In this document: piece by piece, positions 36,699 through 46,520 of the stretch
Numbering within the stretch: position 1 is the stretch's first letter
Layout: the number at the start of each line of letters is the position of its first letter
Assembly: GCA_932521025.1 (NCBI GenBank)
Contig: OW051469.1
Location: forward strand, 1,314,398 to 1,378,397
DNA length: 64,000 nucleotides
From: Oscheius onirici
Taxonomy: Eukaryota > Nematoda > Chromadorea > Rhabditida > Rhabditidae
Reading direction: 5' to 3'
Position numbers and translations under genes: made by a program
The notes under the pieces: model-generated
The model's database searches: none
What the model saw: only the letters and a program-made list of their open reading frames with translations
What the model was told of the DNA's origin: nothing

Positions 36699-38213
36699 CT
36701 ATAGACCCTTATTGTAGTAAAGTTCCGTTTGTTTTGTATTCTTCCGAAGCTCTGGCTCCAATTCTGTGACGAGAATCTGAAAAACGTATCAGATACCGAG
36801 AGAGAGAGACAGAAACTAACAGTGCTTTCCTGTGGGAACAGGGCAAGAGCGACTGGCAGTGAAGCAGCAAAGGATAGAGTACAGACGATGGCGTTTACAA
36901 AAAGATGCCTGAAGGGAGATCCACTGACGAATTTGGTTCTAAACTTTTTTTTAAACTGTTATTTTAGGAAAAAGACCCACTTTTCCAAGAAGGGCATAAT
37001 ACAAGGAGGAAGAAGTAGAAGAGGAACTGGCAGAAAGGCTCTGACCATCGTTGTGTCTCTTACTGCTCTTTGAGCAGCCTCTTTCGAAACGCCAACAACC
37101 GTTCCATCGCGTTCGTAGACCCGAATACCCGTTTTCAGTTCAGTCCATCTCATACAGATGCAGTTGAGGGAAGAAGCCAAAGATGTGGCCGGGAGAGGGA
37201 CGAATCGCTGGATAATGAGACGAGTAGTAGGAGGTAGAGACGAGGCCTTCTTGATACAGTATGTCAGACCTAAAATTTTTGATCATTCGGTTCTTTAATG
37301 ATATACTGACATCATTTCCAAGAGTCCATCTGTTCACTAATTGTTTGTTGTCAATTACCATCATCTAGATTATATTTTTTAAACTTTGACATCAATTTGG
37401 CTTCTAAAAAGGGGGAAATTCTTTTTAATCCTCGTGTATTGTTTTCTAGGGCAAAGTTAATTGGCTACCTATTTGGCTAAAGCAAAAAATTGCTCCTAAT
37501 AAATAGTTTGATGGATTCATGGACTTTTGAAAAATGGTGTCCGTCTATCACCAAAGAACAGATCATTCAAAGGAAACTATGGAAATCTACCTCCTGCAAT
37601 GGTACAGGCAGAAGTGACGGCAGTCCCGTAGGCCATGATGTACTTGGACATTGGCTGGGGCTGAAAAAAATCTGTTTTTTTTTCTGCCTTACTGTCTTTC
37701 TCACCTGAGAAGCGTTCCTATTCGCATAGTTGACAAGAGCATTGTGAGACTGATTGATCCACTGCCAAAAAAGAAGAGTTGGCCAAGAGGGATTGGGCAG
37801 CAACATTCCAGTGACCTGAACTTCTAACAGTTGCTAACAAACAATCTGCGGTACCGTTATCCAGCCGAAAGGCACGTATCCACTCATTCTGAACGGTTGG
37901 AAAATTTTCTCGCCAGTGTCTGGATGAAGAACAGCTCCGACAGTCTTCTGTGCCTGCCACAGTTCTTTATCTGAAGCCTTTGTCAGACCCGCTCGATTGG
38001 CAGACAGCAAGTCTTGACATTCTTTCAAGCGTTTCTAAAAAAAATTTATAAAAAAAAAGTAACAGGGAAACTTACATCGCTAGTGAAAAGTGTAGAAGGA
38101 TCGACGACGTCGAGATAATGAAGATATCGACCGAGGAATGTTTCCTGTGGGAAACGTGGTCGTCCCTCTTGAAACTGTGGATATTTTGGGAAACCAAAAA
38201 TTGTGTCGGACAT
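36699..38213 (-). CDS. Sideroflexin (mitochondrial SFXN carrier)
   Basis: Inner mitochondrial membrane protein of the sideroflexin family, whose studied members carry serine or support one-carbon metabolism. About seven exons. The start [20 protein letters not shown] directly follows a tttttgcag acceptor. Family blocks in order: [40 protein letters not shown] block (read as [20 protein letters not shown]), [98 protein letters not shown]. The end is ALFPQEST then [23 protein letters not shown], the conserved C-terminus. It looks complete. The central ANCxNIPxMR motif is altered (SSLNCICMR), which may mark a divergent paralogue. Confidence 0.92.
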
Positions 38214-39407
38214 CTGCAAAAAGTGGTCATTTTCCGGGGACTGTCTGCTCTTCGGACCGGCTATCAACTTATCAGTCATAAATTGACGCACTTTGGTCTG
38301 GGAGCGGAAAACAGTTGGGACGGATATGGAACTCATGGGAAAGAGAAAAAGAGCAAAATCAAAAGTTTCCACTACAGATGACTGCAATAAAAATATAAAG
38401 AAACAATTTTTGGTTTTACTTTAGCTGACACCTACGTTCGTTCAAACTGGCCTAAAATTGGGGTTTTCTTCGTTTTCCTTGTATTTTCCGCGTTTCTAAC
38501 CACTTTTATTGAATTCAGCGTGTAAAACAACACCCTGAACATGAAATCTGATCGAAATTAGTAAGAAATAGACGATAGCCATTCACAAGACGTTCTTGAA
38601 CATCCTTTTTTCAAAAATTTAAACCATTTTGATTGTTCACCCCAAAATGTTTTGAACGAACGTAGGTGCCAGATAAAGTACAACCTTTTTTTTGCCAGCG
38701 GGAAGTCTTCAAAAAACTCTTCGAGCAACAGAATAGCCACAACCCAAACGTTACTGTTTTTTTCTTACTCATGCGTTTATTTTCGAAAACTTTGAAACCT
38801 GAACCCGGCCACAGAAACAAGTAGTCCGATCATCAATTTCAGCTTGTTTAAAATTGTTCTCGCATCTTCAAAATCCAAAAAAAGAAGCAAGTTTACGCCG
38901 CTTTGCAAACATAATACCAAAAGTATTGTTCCTCGAAAGACAATAGAAAATGGAAGATAGCGGAGAGAGGTGCGACAGAGTGTGTAAAAAAGAACGCGAA
39001 ATGATAAGGACAACACACTGAACTGGCAAGCCAACAAAATCGATGTCTATATAAACAATGAGAGTCAAAAGTGCAGCCTGAAGAGATTGAGGGTCAATTG
39101 GTCGCCAGGCGCCTCTATTACTGCAGGAAGGACACAAAAGAAATGGGCCGAAAATTCACGTGGCAGCTGACGGAAATAAATCAAGAAAAGAGCATGATTC
39201 GGAACTTTATTTGGCTTTTTTTTCGAGAAACCGCCAAAGACTAGGGAGTTTTTCGGGACCCGGGGCCCAAGGTTTTCAGACTTTCCCAAAATTATTTGGA
39301 AAGAAGACCAGAGACTGATTGTGAGAGAGACAGCCTACCAATCTACCCAACATTTATTTAAAATCTATAATTATCTGAGATCAATAGTTTCAATCAAAGA
39401 AAACACT
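38214..39407. other. Intergenic with one palindromic element
   Basis: Between the sideroflexin start and the methyltransferase stop. Contains a palindromic element at 38416-38682, listed separately. Other open frames are short and featureless. Confidence 0.45.
38416..38682. mobile_element. Palindromic MITE, ACTTTAGCTG-type ends
   Basis: Inverted ends ACTTTAGCTGACACCTACGT and, from the right, ACTTTATCTGGCACCTACGT, continuing TCGTTCAAA. The two halves are partly complementary throughout (GGGTTTTCTT.., ..CACCCCAAAATGTTTTG). A target duplication is not evident. Confidence 0.65.
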
Positions 39408-41459
39408 TCAAAGATATTTGGCCAAGAGAGTGGCTCCATATCTTTCCAACTGATCCTCATGAATGAAGGCATATTCGCAAAGAGTGTGGTAGACTCCATT
39501 GATCTCATAATTGAACAAAAGATATCCTTTTCGGGACATCATTTTCAGAAAGTCGTAAGCTTGTTGTGGCTCTCCGTGCACCTCGATCATTATCTGAAAG
39601 GTCCTGTTCACCACCGTTTTTGACTCATTTCAAAACCTGAGCCGGAGTGTACTTTTCCAGGAACGGTTCCATGGCTTGGAATTCTGACCCCTCAATGTCA
39701 ATCTTGAGAATTTCCACAGAAGTGGCATCATTCTTCTTGAGAATAGTGTCCATGGTCATCTTATCCTGTTGGTCGACGTTGCTGACAAAGGTTTTGACGA
39801 CAACTCCGCGGATCTTTGCCAGGGCGTCAATGACGGCCTGGGGCTGTTGGCCCTGAAATTTGTTGTGTCTCTCAGCCTCTCTATCAGGATAACTCACACT
39901 GTCAACTGAGATGACTCTGCACCGTTGATCAGCATATCTCTGGATGTCCACCTCGAAGGTGATGGCAGCACTGATTCCCAGCGCGAAAATGACACAGTCG
40001 TCGGGCAGGCTGAAAAGATGGTACAAAAAATACTAGAGCGGGAGATTCGCTTCAAAGATACGCTGCGCTCCGAACCAAAAGTCGTACTTTTGAGACATCG
40101 GCCCCAAGCAGGGATGGGCGGATAGTTTTACGCAAAAGTGCTAAAGAGTGGTGTAACTCGTGCCTTACCAAGTATACAAACAAATATCCATCCAAACTAT
40201 TTTTCTTAGGCTTAGAGAGCCCTAACACTTCTGCAAAAAATATAAAACTAGAAAAATAATTATTTCGGAAGAAATATAGCCACTATCCGCAAAATCCGCA
40301 TCCACATCCGCACTTGCGGATTGCGGATAGTAGGCTATATCTCCTTCCAAGAAATACATTTCTCCCTTTTCATATTTTTTACTGCTCGATCAAACCTTTG
40401 TGCATCTTGGAAAAATACAACCTGGATAAATAGCTGGAATTTAGATAGCACGAGTTCACTCTTTAAGCACTTTTGCGTACAACTATCCGCGCATCCCTTG
40501 TCCCAAGAGCTTCGATTGTATTTGTTACGTTTTGTTAGTAGACACTGGCAAAGCGCCTGTTGCTCTAAATGCTAAAAAAATCGTACTTTTGCGGCGAACA
40601 CATCCACTTTCCACCATCATCAGTCGTTCCGACTTTGATCTTTTCAGCACAAAAGACCTCGGGAGCCAGATTGTTGTACAGATGCCCGTAGCCGAACTGG
40701 CTCGTCTTGTCCTTGATCTGGTTGAGAAATCCTCGTCGTGCAGAGACCTGGAATGGAAAATGGAGAAGAGAAATATTTAGTGTGAACCTGTCTCTGATAT
40801 TCTTTTACCAGTAATGGACATCGACATATGTCGAGAGGAATCTTTTTGTGAGAATGAATGTAGTAGATAAGAAAAATTGTGAAGAGACCGACTAGGGCAT
40901 AGGCAGCAGTGGTCATTTTTTGGCCAAAGGACTGCTTATGGTTGCTATGATACTCGCGTAAAGATCTTTGGTTTTGGGCTGTTACATACAATCAGGGTTG
41001 GAATCAGGGTTGAATCAGTTGGGCCGGGCCCGACTTTCCAGACTTAGCTGAGGAAGGGGGCGGGGACAAAAATAGTTACTCATATTATACTGTTTTTTTT
41101 AGTATATTTTAGTACTAAGTAAGGAATGAATAATAGAGTATCAAATTATGTTTTTTTTCACAATTTTAACACTAGAACCCAGAAAAATATCCATGTTTTC
41201 CCAATTTTTTCCTTCGAGCCCGTTCTGAGATTTCAGGCCCGTTCCCAACCCTGGATATTACGACCGATTTTATTCAAGGCAGCTAATCCGGCTAATAAAC
41301 ATTCCTTACCTGTTTTCTATGAGCCTCGATCAACCAGTCAGTAGGTTTAGCATAATCATCCGAGTCTCTTCTCTTCTTCTTTGCCACATTGTCCAAGAAA
41401 ATGTAGTAGAAGAGGACCATAAAGACGAGCCCGGCCAAGAAGAGAGTGGCTTTCGACAT
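39408..41459 (-). CDS. FkbM-type methyltransferase, type II membrane, two first exons
   Basis: Predicted SAM-dependent methyltransferase of the FkbM/METTL24-like class found in nematode expansions, likely Golgi or ER with a lumenal catalytic part. Common exons: 40748-40594 (ends GTTDDGGKWMCSPQ), about 40010-39903 (LPDDCVIFALGISAAITFE, the SAM-binding first strand; then RCRVISVDS), 39853-39633 (VSNVDQQDKMTMDTILKKND; VEILKIDIEGSEFQAMEPF, the FkbM signature) and 39602-39408 (IMIEVHGEPQQAYDFLKMMS). Two alternative N-terminal exons encode similar anchors: 41459-41311 (MSKATLFLAGLVFMVLFYYI) and 40916-40799 (MTTAAYALVGLFTIFLIYYI). Both end in phase 0. The upstream start follows atttcag. A hAT-like element lies in the intron at 40.1-40.5 kb. 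Substrate unknown. Confidence 0.8.
40109..40499. mobile_element. ATCCGC-rich hAT-like element with 8-bp TSD
   Basis: Begins CAGGGATGGGCGGATAGTTT and ends ...ACTATCCGCGCATCCCTT, giving an inverted repeat of about 35 bp that includes CGCAAAAGTGC. Flanks GCCCCAAG (40101-40108) and GTCCCAAG (40500-40507) match at 7 of 8 bases, consistent with a hAT target duplication. The centre (40285-40335) is a hairpin of ATCCGC words. It lies in an intron of the methyltransferase gene. Confidence 0.82.
41005..41253. repeat. Repeat with CAGGGTTG-type ends
   Basis: The left side has CAGGGTTGAATCAGTTGGGC and GGCCGGGCCC. The right side ends GGCCCGTTCCCAACCCTG, the complement of CAGGGTTGGGAACGGGCC. The ends resemble those of the hAT-like elements in this window. 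No clean target duplication. It lies between the two alternative first exons of the methyltransferase gene. Confidence 0.5.
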
Positions 41460-43514
41460 CGTTTCTGAAATTTATTTATCGAATGAAAAGATTTAAAGTT
41501 TTGCTGAGAATAGGCCAGAAGAAGACGGACCAACGCACTGTGCTTCATTTTAAACACACTCTGCGGATCTCGCTGTCTCTCGAGGCAAAAAATCTGATAG
41601 CTATCTATCGAGCAGCCAATTTTCGGTTTAAGTCTTCCGTTCGCAGTGGAACGAGAGATGGAACACGGATCAAGGCAGCGAGGATGGAAAGGAGAGAGTG
41701 CGTCAATCTAGAAACCATGTTTCTTATGTTCAAGACAGCATTATTAAAAATGAAACTTTTCGGACTATTGCCCAAAAACTTTAATATTGCCAATTTGGGG
41801 TTAGCTCTTGTAAAGGCGTGTGAATTGTGTGAAAACGCCGCAGGTTGTAGAGAAAAGTCTGATGAAAAAAAGCGCTTTTTATCCTTCCCGTACAAAAAAT
41901 CTGATAGCTATCTGTCGAGCAGCCAATTTTCAGTCCAAGTTTTTTCCGCTAGCACTGGACGAGAAACGGATTAGAGAGCGAGAGCGTGAGGATGCTAGTG
42001 ATCTAGGGAACTGTTTATAGTCGTGTCGTCTACTGTTTGCCTAAAATTGAATATTCAGGGTATTACAACTAGGACTGATCTGCAGGGGGGTAGAAAAAAT
42101 GGGAAACAACTTATGTTTTGCCATTCAGAGGCCATTTCATTCCTTCTCTGTTTATCATTGTTTTTCAGTGGCAAAACGTCCCGGTCAATGGCAAAGCCGC
42201 AGTGCCCAAAACTATTTCATTCAAAAAGTTTGCATACTGTTACAGGAGACGCGAAGTAGACAAGAGGTTTATTCGGAGTCCCAAGCTTGAAGTTCCGAAA
42301 AGCGCATTTCTATTACAATAATAGAAACACAAAAAACAACACTAATTATATCACAATTACTCGCTTCACAACACATACATCGTAATTTCCTGTTTCCGCC
42401 CCCTCCCCCTCTCCAAATATTTGTCCTTTATGGCAAATGAAATATCTATCTATCTATCTCTACTATCTAAAGCGCAATGGTGTCTGTCGTGCACTCTGTG
42501 GGGGATGTTTGTTTGTTTGCCCGAGGCCACAAAAATTTGGTGTATTGTTAAGAGTCGCCGTTGTTACCCAGACGACCCGGGTTCGATTCCCCTCCTCGCC
42601 AAATATTTTTGCTAAATTGTTTTGAGTAGGAAATAGAGTCAGGGTAAGGATCAAAAAGGGACGGTTGATCTGACTAGGGAAGGGATCGGTTGACTGGGGA
42701 AGGGATCAGAAGGAATTGAGAGTAATCCGTTCAAGGAAAAAAATTGAACAGCATGAAAACGTTGCTACTCAGGTGCAAAAAATCCGATTTGATTCACAAA
42801 ATGTTCTCTTTTCTTAAACAGACTATAAAGGCGACGAAGTCGCCGAAGGCGGCTGGTCTATTATGAAGCTACAACAATGAAAATGGATCTGGATCTGTGA
42901 AAAAAGTGAATTCTTTGAAGAGAAAGGGATTTGTCTTCACCCTTTTTTTCTGAATTCAACTGAAGAAAATGAGAACAATACTTTTGTGTGACCTGGACAA
43001 AAAGAGAACAATTCTTTTCTGTGAACTATGCAACTGGACAAAAAATGAACAATATATATCTTACAAAAGTCAAATCCTCCTCTTTCCTCATAGGATCACG
43101 TTTTTGTCGTCTGTTCCAGAAACTATAAAAGCAGAGAAATAAATAAAAGGGTGCGCTTAGAACTTTCAAAAATGGATAAAATAACATGATTCCAAGTTAC
43201 ACAGAAAGAACAAGGGTAAGGATTGGACAAATCTCTCAATCGCTCTGAAGATTTGGTACAGAATCCTTGACGGAGGCTACTTGACCTCACTCATTGACCT
43301 CCACTACTAATCTGGACAACTTAACTGGTTGATGTTTGTCCTTCCAGTCTTTGACAAAACTTCTAAAGTTCTCAAGATCAGTCTTTCTTTACTAAGCGGA
43401 AAAAAAGATTGCGCTAAAGATGAAGAGTCTTTCGACCTATTTTGCATCCGCTAGAACATTTAAGAAAATAATTTGAAATCTTTGTAAAGGGTAATTGGTT
43501 TACAGAGATAGGTA
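41460..43514. other. Intergenic with repeats, no gene seen
   Basis: Contains a direct duplication: 41593-41660 and 41898-41970 share CTGATAGCTATCT.TCGAGCAG and AGCAGCCAATTTTC. Also holds a TCTA microsatellite (42446-42462), a tRNA-like sequence and one arm copy (42876-43125) of the foldback repeat seen at 29.7 kb. No coding structure recognised. Confidence 0.45.
42519..42602 (+). pseudogene. tRNA-like sequence, possibly SINE-derived
   Basis: Has a B-box (GGGTTCGATTCCCC) and an A-box-like GTGTATTGTTAAGAGTCG. CGAGG at the start can pair with CCTCG at the end. The T-stem has only about three of five pairs and the anticodon arm is not convincing, so a functional tRNA is unlikely. Confidence 0.35.
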
Positions 43515-43721
43515 TGGTCTGTTCATAAAGAAGAGGGATTACGGTAAGATTTTAGCTCTTCCCTTCGAGACCCACTTAGCACACAAACATTGGATACTCA
43601 GCCAACAAATTCCAAAGTTCGCTGCGTATCTTTTAAATTTGTTGGCTGAGTATCCAACTTTTGCGTCTTGAAGAGAAGAACAAACATTTTACGGTATTCC
43701 CTCTTCTTTTTGAACAGACCA
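43515..43721. mobile_element. TA-flanked hairpin MITE with nested palindrome
   Basis: The outer ends match the MITE at 3534-3640 (TGGTCTGTTC...) and abut TA on both sides (43513-43514, 43722-43723). The interior is longer because of a second palindrome at about 43589-43662 with arms TTGGATACTCAGCCAACAAA and its complement. Confidence 0.78.
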
Positions 43722-43894
43722 TATGCGAATAAAATGTGTTCACAACACCTTTTCGATAGAAAGATCAGAGTAGCGGCGACACAATCGACATGTTCAGAAT
43801 TGTTGTATCCATTCTCGGTGTTGAATGGCCGGGAATTCGTACTAGTCGGACAGAGAAACATTGTGACAGATCTAGGCGTCTGGTCTAGGCGGAA

Positions 43895-44128
43895 ATGTAC
43901 CAAGTATCTATATTCGTAAAAGTTTCTATATGCTCTACCCTACCATTTGTCGTTGCAACAGGTGAATTCCCTTCCGAGGACGCCCTGGACAAGCGCGGGA
44001 AGTATGTTCCATTCTCCGAGGACAAGACCATCATCGTCAGCCTACTTCTATCACAGGAATTGGATCCGACCTTGACTGTCCGAAGAGCCGCTCTCGTCGA
44101 AGACTTGATGAAGCGAATAAATGAATGA
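43895..44128 (+). CDS. Possible small secreted peptide precursor (77 aa)
   Basis: Open frame starting MYQVSIFVKVSICSTLPFVV, which could be a signal peptide, followed by TGEFPSEDALDKRGKYVPFS, which contains a dibasic KR. It then continues IIVSLLLSQELDPTLTVRRA to a stop. The part after 43959 could also be the last exon of a spliced gene, since an acceptor-like gcaacag precedes it. No family recognised, and the N-terminus could be a coincidence. A TA-flanked foldback element begins 30 bp after the stop. Confidence 0.33.
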   Translation: MYQVSIFVKVSICSTLPFVVATGEFPSEDALDKRGKYVPFSEDKTIIVSLLLSQELDPTLTVRRAALVEDLMKRINE

Positions 44129-44157
44129 ATATTCGTCAAATATTTATGAGAATTGTA

Positions 44158-44745
44158 CAGGGCGGACCCTAATTATTTGCGTTTTATGTCGCCAAATTTT
44201 TTCCGATTGAGATATTGAGAATCGCCTTGTTGCAGCTTGTAGCTAGTCTCTGGGGCTATCTTCTGCCAGAAATTCAGCTACCTAGGCTGCATTTCCAGAA
44301 AGTTACAGCATTTCCGCCAAAAAATATTTTGACCCCTTGATATCAGCCCTAATAGAGGTGCGGCAAAACATGCTGGGAGTTGGATCGACTAGCCCTATGG
44401 TCCACCAATTACTGTGCCGAGTTTTAGACCGATCTGTTCACACATCTCTGAAAAATGTGTCGCGCCTACTCCGTTTTTGAACCAACTTCTACCCTTTGTA
44501 TCTCGGCTATTTCTGAACCAATTCCACATTTTTAAAACGCATTGGAAAGGTCTTGATGAGTTCTACAAACTTGTAGAACATGTCAAAACTGTATTCGTTT
44601 GTCTTCAGTAAGTTATGACTCCGTGAAGTTAGTATGTCTCCTATAGACTGACCTGTGACCCCCTACTCGTCCTATAAGGCATTCTCAATATCTCAATCGG
44701 AAAAAATTTGGTGACATAAAACGTAAATAGTTAAGGTCCGCCCTG
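44158..44745. mobile_element. Tc1/mariner-like foldback element, about 70-bp TIRs
   Basis: The ends CAGGGCGGACCCTAATTATT and, inverted, CAGGGCGGACCTTAACTATT extend through GCGTTTTATGTC.CCAAATTTTTTCCGATTGAGATATTGAGAA-like sequence for about 70 bp. The element is flanked by TA (44156-44157 and 44746-44747). The interior of about 440 bp has no transposase frame, so it is non-autonomous. Confidence 0.85.
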
Positions 44746-44884
44746 TACTTTTTCACACATTTCATTTTGACACATCGATCCCGCTTCGGCCCGTTTTATC
44801 AGAGAGAAACAGGATTGAGAGCTTTCACCCATCCCGACGGCTAAGAATTTATCAGTTGTCCCCGACCTGCGACCCCCCGGCCGG

Positions 44885-45723
44885 ATGCTGCTACCACTTT
44901 CTCTCATTTTCGCTACTTTTGCGGCATCCGCTGCCCTTGAGGAAGTTCCTCGTGCTTCTGGCATCAAATCTGGCAAGATTGTCAACAAACAGATTCGGAG
45001 GTTTCTTTATTTACAAATAATATTTTTCGCTTTCAGAGCTCCGATCGCCCCTGCCGAAGGTCTCAGTCTCGTTCCCCATGCTCACAGAATGTCCACCGGA
45101 GTCAGACGCGCTCCCAATGGAGCTACTGTTCCTCAGGTGAAAGTAGCTCCTCGTCCAGCTGTCCGAATGGTTCGACCTGCCGCTCCGGCTCCCATTCCCA
45201 TGCTCCAGCTGTTCCCCCTCCAAATCCCCCTTCTGAACCTTGCTCCTCAGCCGGGTCATCCAATTCCAACTCTTCCTCCAATGACCTTCCCTGCTCTCCC
45301 GACTCTTCCTCCCGGACCAAATGGTCCCCTCACTTTGGCCCCGATGCCAACAATGCCTGGATTGACTATGCCGCCGTCTTTCCAACGACTTCTGGGAATG
45401 ACCACTCCTTCCCCAGCTCCTGAGAGAGCTGACAGACAGGAGAGACGAGAGGAGCCGGTTCGAGAGGAAAAACAATACGATGAGTAAGTTATTTTTGTAT
45501 TTGTACGACTTTTCAAAGCAGAGAACATTTTTTTTTCAAAAACTAGGTGGAAAATTTCGATATTATTATGACTGGTTCAAAGCTCGTTTTTTCCAGTGAG
45601 CGAGTCATCAAAACCAAAAAGCGAGGTCTCTCTACAGTCTCTTCTCGGCTTCCCAAGTACGTGGACAATGAAGACGACGTCGTCGCTCCGGAAAAGAACG
45701 CCGACTGGATCGTTCCATTCTAA
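44885..45723 (+). CDS. Secreted proline-rich protein, unrecognised
   Basis: Three exons: 44885-45004, 45037-45484 and 45599-45723. Signal peptide MLLPLSLIFATFAASAALEE. The mature protein has a long Pro/Met/Leu-rich centre (VRMVRPAAPAPIPMLQLFPL; LPPMTFPALPTLPPGPNGPL; MPTMPGLTMPPSF), flanked by charged segments (ERADRQERREEPVREEKQYD) and an acidic end (YVDNEDDVVAPEKNADW). Dibasic sites occur (KTKKRG, GVRRAP), so processing is possible. It could be an extracellular matrix, cuticle or eggshell-type protein. No domain is recognised. The next gene on the same strand starts only 105 bp downstream. Confidence 0.7.
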
Positions 45724-45828
45724 TAAATCAATAATAATAAAGCGTTGTTTCAAAGCACTGACCTGTGGTCATATATCAGCGTCGCGTCGCCTCGTGAGGT
45801 CAGCGTCCTCTCTCCCAGCTCACAACAA

Positions 45829-46454
45829 ATGGACTATGACGAGGTTCCTTACCAGCACATCTTTTCGGATGGATTCAAATTGGCCAGCAAGAAGGAGAAG
45901 CGCGTTGAGGTAGGTTTCTGTTTAATTAATTTGTAAAATCTGAAAGACAGAGAGAGAAATTTTTTTTCTTCCAGCTCTTCATGAAAATCATCTTCGGTTT
46001 CCAAGTCTTCTCTTGTTTGGTCTCTCTTTTGGTGGCCATCATAAGTCAAGGCGTCTACATGGACATCGAAATTTTGCTTGACTTTGCTTCCGTTCTCATT
46101 CTAGGAAATGCCATTTTCGGAACCAGATTTCGCAAAGGCTGTCTCTCTGTCTACCTCTATCTCTTTGCGGTATTTCTTTTTTTCGATTTTTCAAGTCAAA
46201 ATTTCAGATCGGATACGCTGTCATTCTCGGCATAGCCTTCATTACATTCGTTGTAAACTTCTCCCACTACCGTCAGCTCTTTGTCGAAAAAGACCGAGGT
46301 AAGCTTCGTCCAATAGCAGAATCTAGTGTTTTCAGAGCCCGACGAAAAAGACAACCTGTCAATGGTCTTAATTCTGCTCTTTCTTCTCTTCGAAACCGGC
46401 TACAACGCTCTCGTCGCCTGGTGTGTCTACCTCTACAAGAAGATGAAGTTCTGA
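45829..46454 (+). CDS. Four-TM membrane protein, unrecognised
   Basis: Four exons: 45829-45909, 45976-46170, 46207-46299 and 46336-46454, all GT-AG. The N-terminus is short and cytosolic-looking (MDYDEVPYQHIFSDGFKLAS). Four hydrophobic segments follow: IIFGFQVFSCLVSLLVAIIS, IEILLDFASVLILGNAIF, AVILGIAFITFVVNFSHY and MVLILLFLLFETGYNALVAW. The tail is basic (YLYKKMKF). The overall shape is MARVEL- or tetraspan-like, without the tetraspanin CCG motif. A ctctcccag acceptor lies 10 nt upstream of the start, and the gene follows the proline-rich gene by 105 bp, so the two may form an operon. Function unknown. Confidence 0.75.
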
Positions 46455-46520
46455 GTTCTCTACTTTCAATTAAACCGTCGAACAATTTATTATCTACCAT
46501 CTATGAACACAAAAAAACTG

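Noticed and set aside
40020..40090. YDFWFGAQRIFEANLP as an extra methyltransferase exon
   Set aside because: Including it needs an off-frame or non-GT/AG junction and a 24-nt intron. Direct joining of SPQ to LPDDC is in phase with GT-AG.
42519..42602. Functional tRNA
   Set aside because: T-stem and anticodon stem do not pair well; kept only as a tRNA-like remnant.
45011..45475. 154-codon minus-strand frame opposite the proline-rich gene
   Set aside because: Shadow of the real exon. The plus-strand frame has a signal peptide and clean introns.
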